A stretch of DNA of 64,000 nt from Poa pratensis (taxonomy: Eukaryota > Streptophyta > Magnoliopsida > Poales > Poaceae), in contig CAMZMU010000012.1 of assembly GCA_947311845.1 (NCBI GenBank), positions 7,359,734 to 7,423,733 on the forward strand, written 5' to 3'. The position numbers and the translations under genes were made by a program. Each line of letters starts with the position of its first letter. Position 1 is the stretch's first letter. The notes beneath the pieces are model-generated. The model had not been told where the DNA came from, searched no databases, and worked only from the letters and a program-made list of their open reading frames with translations. Of the stretch, positions 11,095-23,136 are shown piece by piece.

Positions 11095-12133
11095 TGTCGG
11101 CCCAGTGAGAACCAGGGTGTGCTGGGCCTGTCCTCCACAACCCTCGACACTCGGTGAATTTCGCTAAGGACCAGGCTTACGGCCTGGAGAGACCCGCGAG
11201 GCAAATCGCCTCGCAAAGGCTTAGGAGGCAGCAGAGGCCTGCGGAGGCCCCCCTTACTGCTGCCCCCTCTTGAAGGAGATCTTCCCTGAAGGGAAGTCAA
11301 CGCCGAATCCTCCACAGGGCACCCTAGCCCTCGCGGGGATTCCTTCGCTGCAAAGCAACCTCTGCAGAGCGCACATGGGCTCTGCAGTGGCCGCAGAGTG
11401 ACGCGCGCCTCTGCGCACGGTGACGACGACGCCGTAGTTGCCGTTTTGGTGATTAAAGGAGTCAACAAAGCTGCGCCATGCGCACCGGACTACAAGGATT
11501 TCCTCTTTGGTGATAAGGGGACCGGCCGGCGCTACGCTCCACGGCCGACGTCACCGTGGGCACCCCCACGTTCCTCTGCAGCCCCAGCTGGCCGTCCTGC
11601 ATGGACGGTGGCTTCTCTGCCACAGGCATCAGCTTTACGCCCATGGACTGCGTCCATGGACAGCTGGGCTGCGGTACACCGTGCTCCTCCTTCTGTCGCC
11701 ATGTGGTAGCCCTTCCGCTGCGCGAGCACAGGGAAGAGGCCCGGGGCGCCTATAAAAGGAGGCGGTGCTCCACCGTAGCAAAGGATCACGCTTTCATTCT
11801 AGCTTAGCTACCTACGCGCAAGGAAGAAGAAGACCCCCGTTTCCCCTTCCTTGTGTACACCATTGCCAAAAGAGAGCCCTCGGCAAGCTCATTGTACTGT
11901 AACCTCCATAGCAGTGCAATACAGACAAGCAGGAGTAGTGGTTTTACCTCCACACGAGGGCCGTGAACCTGGGTACGGGCTGGTGTTCATCTCTGTCGTG
12001 ATGTCCCTCCTCATGCTCGACGAGCACCGTCGCCGTGCAGGTTGAGGGTTGTTTGACCAACGTGTTCAGCCCCTTACACGAACTCTCTTCGTGAGTTTGA
12101 CCACCCTGTTTCCGTGGGAGTCATTCTCCGATA
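11095..12133 (+). repeat. 5' LTR of the Tat element
   Basis: 1039 bp starting TGTCGGCCCAGTGAG and ending CCGATA. The terminal CA has mutated to TA; the 3' LTR retains CCGACA. Confidence 0.95.
11751..11759 (+). promoter_or_regulatory. TATA box of the 5' LTR
   Basis: TATAAAAGG after a GC-rich stretch, repeated in the 3' LTR at about 23795. It would position the start of the element's transcript about 30 bp downstream. Confidence 0.7.
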
Positions 12134-12135
12134 AT

Positions 12136-12153
12136 TGGCGCGCCAGGTAGGGG
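12136..12153 (+). other. Primer-binding site of the Tat element
   Basis: TGGCGCGCCAGGTAGGGG begins two bases after the 5' LTR. It is a tRNA 3'-end complement; the tRNA species is not determined here. Confidence 0.75.
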
Positions 12154-12191
12154 GCTGAGGCGCGTCTTCAACCTTCGCCGACCTCTGCACC

Positions 12192-13813
12192 ATGACGGAC
12201 ACTCGCGCAGCTCGCGCTACCCGGCGGGCGTCAGGCAGGGCTACCACCAAGCCCGCTGCCAACACCACCAACCCCCGCGGCCGTCCCCGCGCCAGCCGCA
12301 CTTCGGGGCGCAACACCGCTGAGCCGCGTGTGGAGCACCCCGAGGACGCCGACGGCCACCACGACGACGCTTCGACGAGACGTCGACCACGGGCACGGCG
12401 AGGACGCTGAGTCCTCGCATCCATCCCAGCGCCAAAGCGCCTCCACTCTTGGGCGTCCAGCACCCAGTCCGAACACCGCGCTACTCATGGCCGCGGAGCT
12501 CTTCCGCTACCGCCCCACCGCCGAAGCGCACGACAACTGGCTCGGCCGCCTCCAGCACCTCGTCGACATCGCGGCTGCACCGCGTGCAGCTCCGGCGACG
12601 TCACGCTTCTGGTGCACCACAACTCCGGCGCGCAGGACCGCCGCGCATGGCGCACCGCCGCCGCCGCCTCCACCGGGACCGCCTCCGGCTGTGGCCCACA
12701 AGGCCGCCTCCCACGCGTCTTCGCCGCGCGATTGCCAAATCGTGCAGCGGACTCCTCCGAAGCGCGGGTGGAGATGGAGCGCCAGAAGGACCTCCAGAAG
12801 CGCATCGTCGAGGAAATCGGCCAGGCGGGGCGACAGAACCGCAGAGCTCTTCAGGGCGGCGTTGCCTCGTACGCCACAGGATGCGCAGCCTTCACCCGCA
12901 GCCTGCGTCGCGTCGTCTGGCCACAGAAGTTCAGGCCTGACCTACCCAAGGGCTACGACGGCACGAACAACCCCATCGAGTTCCTGCAGCTCTACACCAC
13001 CTCCATCCAGCTGCGGGGGAGACGACAAGGTCATGGCCAACTGGTTCTCCCACGCCCTCAAGGATTCTGCCTTGTCGTGGCTCCTGAACCTTCCCGAGGA
13101 CTCCATTGACTCGTGGGAGGAGCTCTGCCAGCAGTTCGTTGCAAACTTCAAGGGCACATACGAGCGCGCCCTCACCTACAACGACCTGCGCGCTGTGCGC
13201 CAGAAGCCTGGCGAGACCCTCCGCAGGTACATCCAGCGCTTCAGCCAAGTCCGCAACAAGATCCCGAACATCCCGGACTCGCACGTCATTGCGCCTTCAG
13301 AGAGGGCGTCACCAACCACAGGATGCTCGAGAAGCTCGGCATCCATGATACCCTCTCCTCCGTGGTGAAGCTCTTCGACATCGCAGACAAGTGCGCCAAG
13401 GCAGAAGAAGGCCTCTTCGTCAAGGTGGGCTCAGCGACGACCCTGTCGAGGGATCCAAGACCCAGAAGAGGCGTGACGAGACAAAGCGCAAGCCTACCGC
13501 TGTTCTAGCGGCCGAGCCCGACGCCAAGCACGTTCGCGAGGACTCTCCCGAGGCTGGCGAGAAAAAGGTGGACAACCGCCCGTTCTGCATCTACCACAAC
13601 AGGCGCGGCCATGCGACAGAGAACTGCTTCGACCTCAAGCAGCTGAGCAAGAAGCGCGAGCAAGAAGAAGGCAGCGGTAGCCGCGGCAGAGGCCGTGTTA
13701 CCGCAAGGGCGGACGTAAAGGCAACTACCAGAGGCCCAGGGGACTCAGGCGAATGCCGCCGAGAAAAACAACAACCTCCCCGACGAAGAGCCCGGGGGTT
13801 ACCAGGCCCCTAA
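12192..13813 (+). pseudogene. gag of the Tat element, frameshifted
   Basis: The first ATG after the primer site opens a proline/arginine-rich N-terminus (MTDTRAARATRRASGRATT). The retrotransposon gag domain lies around 12930-13420, spread over three frames: PDLPKGYDGTNNPIEFLQLY, then SWEELCQQFVANFKGTYERA, then TNHRMLEKLGIHDTLSSVV. A zinc-knuckle-like CIYHNRRGHATENC follows near 13586-13627. Gag would coat the RNA in the cytoplasmic particle. At least three small indels split the frame, so no full-length Gag can be made. Confidence 0.8.
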
Positions 13814-13825
13814 GGGTGCCATGGC

Positions 13826-14602
13826 ATGCATCCTCGGCGGATCCCAAGCGCCCAAGTCCAACAATCAGTTCAAGCAGTTCGCTCGCGAGCTCAATGCAGC
13901 GCTTCCCGGGGTCGAGACGTCCCGCCCCTCAAGTGGTCCCAGTACACCATCGCCTTCGACGCCAAAGATCACCCCAAGTCGACCAAGACTGTGGGCACCC
14001 TCCCGTTGGTGTGCACCCCCACCATCAACAACATCGCCGTCGGCAAGACGCTCATTGATGGGGGTGCAGGCCTGAACGTCATCTCTGTCGAGACCTTCGA
14101 GACGCTTCAAGTGCCCTACGAGTGGCTTATGCCCTCCAGGCCCTTCACCGGGGTCACCATGGCTCAATCTCGCCTCTGGGGCAAGTGAGGCTCGCGGTCA
14201 CCTTCGGCACGCAGAGAACTACCGCACCGAGCTAATTGACTTCGACGTCGCGCACATTGGCCTGCCCTACAACGCCATCCTCGGCTACCCCGCCCTCGCG
14301 AAGTTCATGGCCGTCACGCACCACGCCTACAACATGGTCAAGATCCCTGGCAGCGGTGGCACCATCACCATCCATGGTCACGTACAGGACGCCACGCGCG
14401 CTGTCGAGATCGCCTACAAGGCCGCTGCCATGGCATTCCCCGCTGACGAGGACATGGAGCCTCTCGAGAGGCCCAAGAAGAAGAAGCAGCTGTTCTCTCA
14501 AGAGCAAGCATCTACAAAGAAGGTGTCGCTGAGCACCAGTGGCTCGGGGGCTGAGGGCTCGGGGGCTAGCGTCACCATAGGCGCTGGCTTGCCTCCCAAA
14601 TA
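13826..14602 (+). pseudogene. Aspartic protease region of the Tat element, frameshifted
   Basis: The frame 13826-14188 has the Tat-type retropepsin active-site stretch TLIDGGAGLNVIS, where the aspartate of LIDGGA is the catalytic residue. The next block (14307-14602) continues with the protease-to-RT linker in another frame. It ends at a TAG at 14600 directly before the RT region. It would cleave the Gag-Pol polyprotein. Small indels separate the blocks. Confidence 0.75.
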
Positions 14603-15560
14603 GGAAAGCGCGCTCGTCGCCTTCCTTCGGGCAAACTCTGACATGTTCGCATGGACTCCGTCAGAAATGTCCGGTGTACCAAGGGAGGTGATCGAGCACC
14701 ACTTAGCCGTGTGTCCAAACGCACGCCCTGTAAAGCAGAAAGCGCGGAAACAAGCCCCCGAGAAGCAAGCGTTCATCATCAAAGAAGTAGAGAAGCTGAA
14801 AGCAGCAGACATCATTCGAGAAGTTGCCCACCCCACTTGGCTCTCCAACGGGTGGTTGTCCCAAAACCCAATGGAGGAGGCCGGCTCTGCATCGACTACA
14901 CAGACGTGAACAAGGCCTGCCCCAAGGATCCATACCCCATGCCAAGGATAGACCAGATTGTGGACTCCACCGCCGGCTGTGATCTCCTCTGTTTCTGGAT
15001 GCCTTCTCAGGCTACCACCAGATCAAGATGGCCAAGGAAGACGAGGAGAAAACAGCATTTCTCACCCCTTGTGGTGTGTATTGCTACACTTGCATGCCCT
15101 TTGGCCTGAAGAATGCCGGCGCCACCTTCCAGAGGCTCATGAGGATCGCCTTGGGGGCTCAGATGGGAAGAAATGCAGAAGCTTATGTTGACGACATCGT
15201 GGTCAAGTCTCGCGAGGGAGACACTCTCTTGAAGGATCTCGAGGAAACCTTCGCCAGCCTGCGCAAGGTGAACATCAAGTTAAACCCCGCCAAGTGCGTC
15301 TTCGGGGTGCCTTCAGGCAAGCTCCTCGGGTTCCTCGTGTCCCACCGTGGCATAGAAGCAAACCCTGACAAGATCAAGGCCATAGAAGACATGCAGCCAC
15401 CTCGCCGCCTCAAGGACATGCAGCGCCTAGCAGGATGCATGGCCAGCTTAGGCCGCTTCATCTCCAAGTTCGGCGAGAGAGCTTGCCATTTTTCAAGATC
15501 ATGAAGAAATCCGGCACCTTCAAGTGGACTCCAGAGCAGACAAGCATTTGAGGACCTGAA
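14603..15560 (+). pseudogene. Reverse transcriptase of the Tat element, frameshifted
   Basis: Recognisable RT blocks in order: IIREVAHPTWLSN, LCIDYTDVNKACPKDPYPMP, a frameshifted DAFSGYHQIKMAKEDEEKTAF, CMPFGLKNAGATFQRLM and the catalytic AYVDDIVVKS near 15180-15210. The longest open part is 15028-15504. The catalytic YVDD aspartates are intact, but frameshifts near 14860, 14990 and 15490 prevent a continuous product. Confidence 0.9.
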
Positions 15561-16150
15561 GAAATACTTGGCTAGCTCACCAGTCATGGTAGCCCCCAGG
15601 ACAGGCGAGCATCTGAAGCTGTACCTAGCAGCCACTCCACAAACCGCAAGCGCCGTCCTGGTGGTGGAAAGAGAAGAGCCAGTCTCCCCAAGAAAAGCAC
15701 TGCCACACCAAGTCCAGAACCTCCCGACAAGGAAATAGTCTCTCCAGACCCAGTGCCAGACCCACAGCCTCAAGTCGAGTCTACCACAAGCACCCCTGCC
15801 GAGACTCCTCCACAGGAAAACCTCGCCAAAGGTCCTGAGGAGTCTCTCGAGGGAGCCGACGCTGCAGCACCATCGACGACCCTCGTCGAGCATCCTGTCT
15901 ACTTCGTCAGTACTGTACTGCGAGATGCTCGCGAGCGTTACCCAGTGCAGCAGAAGCTCCTCCTCGCGCTCCTCATCGCCTCCAGGAAGCTACGCCACTA
16001 CTTCCAGGGCCACCCCATCACGGTGGTCACGTCGTTCCCCCTGGAGCAAATCCTGCGCAACCCCAACGCCACCGATCGCGTCGCAGGTGGAACATCGAGC
16101 TGCAACCATTCAACTTGCGCTTCGACACCACAAGAGTCATAAAAAGAGCG
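15540..16150 (+). pseudogene. RNase H (first) of the Tat element, degenerate
   Basis: Follows RT with [18 protein letters not shown] and [17 protein letters not shown], then after a low-complexity insert [18 protein letters not shown] and [17 protein letters not shown]. This is the connection/RNase H region usual in Gypsy pol. Frames change at several points. Confidence 0.7.
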
Positions 16151-16230
16151 CTGGCGGATTTCGTCGCCGAGTGGACAGACCCAACTCCTGAAGAGCCTCG
16201 TGAAGAAGAAACCGCGCATCTGGAGATACA

Positions 16231-16740
16231 ATGCCAAGCCACTGGACCATGCACTTCGACGGAGCTTTCGCCTGCCGCAATGGTGGGGCTGGCGTTGTCC
16301 TGACCTCACCAAAAGGCGACAAGCTCTACTACGCCGTCCAGTTGTGCTTCACAATAGACAAGATCTCCAACAACATCGCCGAGTATGAAGGCCTCCTCGC
16401 CGGGCTCAGAGCCGCAATTGCCCTCGGCGTCAAGCACTTACTCATAAAGGGTGATTCCCAGCTCCTGGTTAACTTCTCCAACAAGAGCTACACGCCTAAA
16501 GACGACCACATGGCCGCCTACCTTGAAGAGGTCCGCAAGCTCGAGAAGCACTTCAGAGGCATGGAACTCATGCACATCCCGCGGAAGGAGAACCAGGAGG
16601 CAGATGACATCGCCAAGCGAGCATCACGAAGGCAGGCCCAGCCGGCCGGCGTTTTGAGGAGACTCTCCAAGGCGTCCATAAAGCAGCCACAAGAAGCAGC
16701 AGCACAAGCGCAGACGAAGTACTCCCACCACCTCCTATAG
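16231..16740 (+). pseudogene. Second, archaeal-type RNase H of the Tat element
   Basis: A mostly open block of 169 residues. It contains WTMHFDGAFACRNGGAGVVL, NIAEYEGLLAGLRAAIALG, LLIKGDSQLLVNFSNKSYTP and a C-terminal stretch ending NQEADDIAKRA. The acidic residues of FDGA, AEYEG, GDSQ and EADD match the catalytic set of RNase HI/archaeal enzymes. A second RNase H after the ordinary one is diagnostic of the Tat lineage. It is known for several of these families and is thought to have been acquired in plants. Confidence 0.85.
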
Positions 16741-16790
16741 GTGGAGCACCCAACTGCGGTCCATCCTCAGGGGAGCGTCTGCTGCTGGCT

Positions 16791-18042
16791 ATGGTGCATC
16801 AAGAGACAGGCTGGGTCGACGAACTCAAGGACTACTTGCTGAAGGGAGTCCTCCCCGAGGAAGACGCGGAGGCGGAACGAGTGCTCGACAAGCCAAGTCA
16901 TACTACATCCTCGAGGGAGACCTGTACCGCAAGCGCCCAAATGGAATTGCACTCAAGTGCGTCCCCCCGAGGAAGGCCGCATGCTGATCAGAGACATTCA
17001 CAGTGGAGAGTGTGGCCACCATTCCTCTGCACGCACCCTTGCGGCAAGGTCTTCAGGAGCGGATTCTACTGGCCCCAAGTGCTTCAAGATGCTACCACCA
17101 TCGTCCAGTCTTGCGATGCGTGCCAGTTCCACGCCAAGCAAGTCCATCAGCCTGCACTGGGACTCCAAACCATCCCGCTCTCCTGGCCTTTCGCGGTCTG
17201 GGGGCTAGACATCTTGGGCCCTTCCCGAGATCGCAAGGGGGCTACCGTTTCCTCTTCGTGGCCGTCGACAAGTTCACCAAATGGTCAGAGGTTGAAGCGG
17301 TGCGCAGCATACCGGCCAGAGCAGCAGTAAAATTCATCAGAGGCCTGGTCTGCCGTTTTGGTGTGCCAAATCGCATCATCACCGACAATGGCTCACAGTT
17401 CACCAGCGGCATCTTCAGGGCCTACTGCGAGAGCCTGGCACCAAGCTCTGCTTCGCCTCGGTGTCTCACCCACAGAGCAACGGCCAAGCCGAGCGAGCAA
17501 ATGCTGAGGTCCTCAAGGGCCTCAAGACAAGAAGCTTCAATCGCCTCAAGGGCTACGGCAAGGGCTGGATAGACGAGCTCCCGTCCGTGCTCTGGTCCAT
17601 CCGCACGAACCCCACGAAGCCCACTGGTGAGACGCCATTTGCCCTCGTGTATGGAGCTGAAGCAGTCCTCCCCACAGAGATCAAGCATGGATCCGCACGG
17701 GTCCTTGCCTTCAATGAGGATGATCAGGAAGACCTCCACAACAACGACCTGCTGCTCCTCGACGGACTACGCCGCCGTGCCGCCCTCAGGGCAGCAAAGT
17801 ACCAGCAAGACCTGCGACGCTACCACAGCCGCCACATACGCCCACGCACTCTCGAGACAGGCGACCTCGTCCTCAGGAGAATCCTCTCCAGGGAAGGTCT
17901 CCACAAGCTCTCGCCCATGTGGGAAGGCCCCTACAGGGTCGCACACATCGCCAGGCCCGGCGCGGTACGCCTCGAAACGGAGGACGGCATCCCGGTCAAG
18001 AATCCATGGAACATCGCGCATCTACGCAAGTTCTACCCGTGA
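16791..18042 (+). pseudogene. Integrase of the Tat element, frameshifted
   Basis: A zinc-binding HHCC region is visible near 16990-17140 (IHSGECGHHSS, then SCDACQFHAKQVHQPA). The catalytic core is spread over frames: WGLDILGP, RFLFVAVDKFTKWSEVEAV, IITDNGSQFTSGIFRAYCE and SHPQSNGQAERANAEVLKG, giving the D-D-E triad. The C-terminal block 17461-18042 is open for 193 residues, ends RKFYP and shows no chromodomain. Integrase would insert the cDNA into the chromosome. At least three frameshifts make it non-functional. Confidence 0.9.
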
Positions 18043-19136
18043 TCATAGTCACACCAGACATTTTTTGTCTCTAGAGGGAAGCACACAACTTCACCTCCAA
18101 GCTTCACAAAAGCTTCTCTCCCGAGGGCCAGCCCCTCCGAGCTCTCCCATAACGTGCCGCCGCAGGCCGTGAAGAGTCTCAGCCACTGAATGTGGTCCCC
18201 ATGCCTCGACATGGAAAACTTTATCTTGGCAATACCAAGTGTAATGAACCAATTCGTTTCTCAATGAAACATTGCGCTGAGGCGCCGCTGTGTAATATTT
18301 TGGTGGTGAGTTTTACTTTTCATCATTTTAGTTCATTCGCGCTCTATTTTTCCCCATGCGCACCTCGCGAGCGGGGGCTGAGTACGGTGACTGTGCCTCG
18401 AGAGCACCCCAGCAGCACCGCAAAATCCAAAGGATCCGAGCTCTAACACGTGAGCACGCTCTCACGCCTGTTACCTCACCAAAGAGCTCTGGCCCAAGGG
18501 CTTGCTCCCAAACACGCCACCTCACCAAAGGACCTTGGTGCTTACTCTCCTCGCGAGATACTCATGAGGAAACCTATAAGCGCGCATGAGTTTTACTACC
18601 ATGTACTTGCTTTGGGTTTGCCTCTCTAACCAATACAGGGAACAAGAGTCCCCCCAAGCTCGTGAAGCCACGCTCCGGCCTCAAGAGGAAAGCGCACCAT
18701 CAGGGAAACCGATGCCCTCTACGAGGCCAAAGTCTCGCAAAGCTAAGTCCAGCGCTCACGCCTCAGGAGTTTTTCCTCTCTCTCACGAGTATCTGTCGTC
18801 CCTCGAGCGGGTTTTTTCTCCCTCACACTTCATGGACTGCTTGTGCGTCAAAGGGGGGCCCTCGAGCACCGCGACTCGAGAGCCCTTACCTCTCTAAGCC
18901 TTAAACACCCCCCGGCCTTGCCGAGTCAAAGCTCCGGCATACCGCAGTGGCGGAGTCATAGCGCAAAGAGATGGGTCCTGACGACGTAGAGCGAAAAAAG
19001 ACATGGAACAGGGATAAAGGCCCATCAAGGGACACACACATAGTAGCACACGTTAAAGTGTCTTACAAACCAGATAAAATGAAACAAGTCTTAAAACAAA
19101 GATAACTGCGCCTCAAGCGCGTCTTGTTGCAGGAGC
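18043..19136. other. Spacer between pol and the antisense ORF
   Basis: No convincing ORF. Mixed composition with CT-rich runs. As the antisense ORF stops close by, this stretch may hold the 3' ends of both the pol-sense and antisense transcripts; that is inference. Confidence 0.5.
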
Positions 19137-22100
19137 AGCCTAGGCAGGGGCATCGCCATCACCGTCCTCCTCAGCCTCCTCTCAGTTCTTCTTCGGCGCC
19201 TTCCTCCTCCTCAGCGGCCTGCTCCGCCTCGACCCTCTTGAAGCGGTCGACGTAATCGTTGACTTCTCCCGAACCAAGTTGGAGAGGTCCAGGGCTTGGT
19301 CCGCCTCGACAGGCTCGGTCACGGACTCGAAGTCGAAGCCGGGATGAAGACGCTGAGGTTGGCGAAGAGGCGATCGATCGCCACCGTCAAGAGCTTGCGG
19401 CACTCTTCATCGACAACGTCGCCCATTTCCGCCACAGGGCCCTCAAGCGTGGTGAAGAGCTGATCGAAGTAGGCGAGATACGCGGCGGCGTCGGCGTTCC
19501 CATGGACGGGAACCGCAGGGGCATCCACTCCCAGTTTCGCCGCGAGAGTGTTCCCCCGAGTCACCAAGGACTTGAACATGCGCTCCCGCTGCTGCGTCAA
19601 GACCCGTGCCGCCTGCACGCTGTGCTCAGCCTCCTCAGCACGCTCCACGGCAGGGCCCACCTGCGCGTTCATCTCCTCCATATCAGCCGTCAGGGAGGCA
19701 AGATCTTGCTCCGCACGCTCGCGAGCCTCTTCCCGCGGCGACGACCGTCCTTGGCGCGCCTCGCCTGGGAGTTCAGGCTGGCATTCAGTTGCTCCAGCTG
19801 AAGGATGCGGGCGTTGTCCTCCGCGCGCTTTTTCTTGAAGCGGTCCTCCTGCTTCTTAAACTTCCCGGCGTAATCTTGGGCGACGGCAGCGCGGTACTCC
19901 TTCTGCTTGGCGACGGCTTCCTTCTCAGCCTCTTCCTTCCTCTTGGCGAGCTTCTGGTTGGACTTCTGCACAAGCTCTTTGTGCCTGGCCACCTCCTCGC
20001 CGTGCTTGCCTATGCCTCGGCCAGATTGCCCTCACGCGCCTCGAGATCCCGCGCTGCGTGGTCAGCTCCCTGTCGACCTGCTCAGCTGCTCCTCGCGCTT
20101 GAGCGCCTCCGCCTCGCGCGCCGCCAGTGCTCGCTCGCGGCGTCCAAGGACGCGGTGTTGGTCCAAGGACTTTCGTGTGACCTCAGACTCCGCGGCGATC
20201 TTCTCCTCGCGGTCAGCAAGCTCTTGGCGCTGAGCGGCCAGCGTGGTCTCGAGGGCCGCGTGCTCCGAGGCTGCAGCTTGGCGTTCCGCAATGGCCGCCT
20301 CACGATCTTCGGCCGCGGCCTCGCGCTCTGCTGGATTGGCTCCAGGGTCTCTTGAGCCTCGCGCACCGCGCTCTCGCGGACCTCCTTGGCGAAGCGCAGC
20401 GCCTCCTCACGCTGCGCCTGCATGGCCTCGTCGCCGTGGCGGCAACGCTCCACGGTCTCAAAGAAGCGGGCCCAGGCCTTCTCGAGTTCGTCGTACTTCC
20501 TGGCGAGCTCAGCCTCCTCGAGGGCGAGTTGGGCCTCCAGCCCGTCCAGCGCGTCCCTCGCCAGGCGGAAAGCGGAGCTGCGCGAGCGCCGTCCCAGTTC
20601 CTGCCGCTCAGGACCAGAGCCCATGAGCTCCCACGAGGCATGGAGGCTCCCACATCTGCACTAGGCTCAGGGGCAGGGAGCTCCGTGCTTGGGCCAGGGT
20701 CAACTCTGGCCTGGGGGCTCTGGAGCGAGCCCTCTCCACCACTTGCGCCGTGGTCGCCAGCGCCGTCGCTTTCCAGCGGCGCCTCCTCTCGGGCTTCGGG
20801 GGCTGGAGAAGATTGCCCAGCCGTCATTAGGTCCGCCGCAGCTGTGCCCGCTGCGGCCTCAGAAGAAGCTGCCGCCCCCTCAGGTTCTGCGCTTGGCGGG
20901 GCAGCAGAGGAACGTTCTCCTCCATCTCGACGTCGGCGCCTTCCCTCGCCGGCGTGCTGCTCCCCGCCGTCTCCGCGGCGGTCTCCTCCTGCCGTCCGGT
21001 GGAGTGACGGGCGCGGCGGCGATGGCGTCCGCTCCACCGTCCCCTCCTCGAGGCGCTCCTCCGCGGGAGGAGACGAAGCAGTTGCCTCGACAAGAGGCAC
21101 AACCACCACAGGCCCTGTGGCCCCCTCTGCCATAGGCCTCGTGGCCTCATCCGCAGCCGGCTCGTGGCCTCCATCACCACGGGCCTGGCAACCTCTTTAG
21201 CTGAGGGCTCCACAGGCCCCTCAGCGGCTGTCGTGGTGGCGCCCCGCACCTCCGCAGCCTTACGGAGCCTACGGCGCTTCGCCGTCACCAAATCCTGACA
21301 AGCAAGCAAGAAAGGTCTTCAAAAGGGGAACAAGGGTTTTTTCATAAGAAGTGAAAACAGACAAGGGAGCCAACCCTTACCCGGATGCCTTGGCGCGGGA
21401 GTCAACTACACCGTGTTTGACGACCGCCACGGCCTCGACGACGCGGCACTAGACCCCTCAGGAGCAGTCTCGGCTTTCCTCTTGAGAGGAGTGCCCGTCG
21501 GACTCTTGGCGGCCCTGTCATGGCTAGCCTTGGAGCGGGGCTCGCAGCGCCCCGCCGCGGCCTCCCGGTCGCTGTCTTCTTCCTCCTCCGCGGCCGGGCG
21601 CGAAGGGACCACAAGGTAATCCTCGTCCCCGCTGGACGAGATCTCCAGAACTTCTTCCTCGGGAGGCGCAGGATTCGAGAAGCTCGCCTCCACTGCCGAA
21701 GGATTCGTCCCTCCAGAGACAACGCCCAGATCGGCGTCAGATGCAGCGGGTGACTATGCGGTCCGGTCCTCTTCCACCACGGGCGCCGCAGCCTCCTTCG
21801 TCCCCTCCCCCTCCAGACCTTGAGGGGTGAACTCCGGCATCAGCTCCAGGATCGCGAGGCGCTTCTTCGGAGTGAGCTGGTGGATGGGCCTCGCGAGCTC
21901 ACTCTTTGGCACAGGAACATCCGGGGCGGTGAAGAGGATGCCCATGATGGAGGCAATGACGTCGGGGGTGTAGGAGCCGCAGTGCAGCCGCATCGGGTCC
22001 GCCGGGCCAGAATACATCCACGCCGGCTTCGTGTGCTTCTGGAGAGGAGCGATGTGGCGCCTCACGAAGTCTTCGGCAACCATCTGCCCCGTGAGGCCAG

Positions 22101-22808
22101 CTTCGCGGACGAGCCTCATGCGCGCGACCAAGTCAGCGATCTTCGGGCTCTGGAAGGCCGCGCTCGACCAGTTCGAGTTCTTCAGCGGCGGCGCCTCAGG
22201 GACGTCAAAGAAAGGGTTCTGCGTCTTGGCGTCCACGATGAACCATCGCTGGCGGAAGTCGTCCACTTTCTTCGTCAGCCGCGTGACGGGCTTATCGCCG
22301 TCCCAGGACATTGGGATGTAGATGCCACCCATCCCATCCGCGATACGGAAGGACACGCATCCGGACCGCTCGCTGGGCGCCGTGGAGCGGAGCGCGTAGA
22401 AGCTCCGGAAGAAGGTCACAGAAGGCATCACCCCCAAGGCCCCAAATACGCCTCGTAGAGGTATGCGAAAATGGCGAGGATCGGAATGGAGTTGGGGTGG
22501 AGATGCAGAAGCTGGATCTGGTAGAAGGCCAGGACCTCCTCAAGGAATGGAGAAAATGGCGGCATCAGGCCAGCGAACAGAGTCTGGAGAAAAATGGGGT
22601 ACAACCCCGCCGCGAGCTTGCCAAAGCGCGCCGCCTTGAGAACGCTGGCGCCATGCTCGTTGCTCTTGCCGGCGGCCATCGGTCTGAGCTTGTCCAACGC
22701 CTCCGCCGTGTGAAGGCGGGTGCCCACGAGCGCCGGCGCGAGCTCGTCCTCCTGCTGCGCCCCAGCCGGGTCGTTCACCATCGCCGCTTTGTCCTTCTTG
22801 GGACCCAT
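19137..22808 (-). pseudogene. Long antisense ORF of the Tat element (putative gypsy-type transposon domain plus coiled coil)
   Basis: The minus-strand reading starts MGPKKDKAAMVNDP at 22808. The first 330 or so residues carry the putative gypsy-type transposon domain (PF04195 type). Blocks include FLQTLFAGLMPPFSPFLEEV, a 227-residue open stretch at 21754-22437 (RQRWFIVDAKTQNPFFDVPE) and HQLTPKKRLAILELMPEFTP. Acidic and serine-rich linkers follow (21402-20800). The last part (about 20600-19300) is rich in Glu, Arg, Lys, Ala and Gln with repeated AREAQE- and KRKEEAEKEA-like stretches and is probably a long coiled coil. Several frameshifts are present. The function is unknown. Antisense genes upstream of the 3' LTR are known from Grande/RIRE2-type elements. 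Confidence 0.75.
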
Positions 22809-23136
22809 GGTCAATGAAGGAAGGGCGGCGGAGAAGCTCTGAGAAGGAGGAAGAGCGCCGGGGCCAAAGGAGCGCAGAAGTCAAGAACAAGAGGACGGGA
22901 GCGCAAATGAGGCGGTAACTGCTGCCCGAACCGGCGCTGCAGGCTTTATATCACCTCAGGGCAGTTACCAAGACATGGTGGGTCCCGCCACTACGCCCAT
23001 CATCTCCGAAGAGAACATGCCGCCGCGGCTCCTAACTGCCCTACACGTGTCTCGGGCCGGCCGGACACTTTGGGCCCATGACGATTCGCCTGCGTCCACT
23101 GGACTACATCATGCCCATCATGGGCCCGGGGGCTAC

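Noticed and set aside
11398..11807. ORFs on both strands of the Tat LTR (also 23444-23851)
   Set aside because: Present in LTR sequence and not kept intact between the two LTRs.
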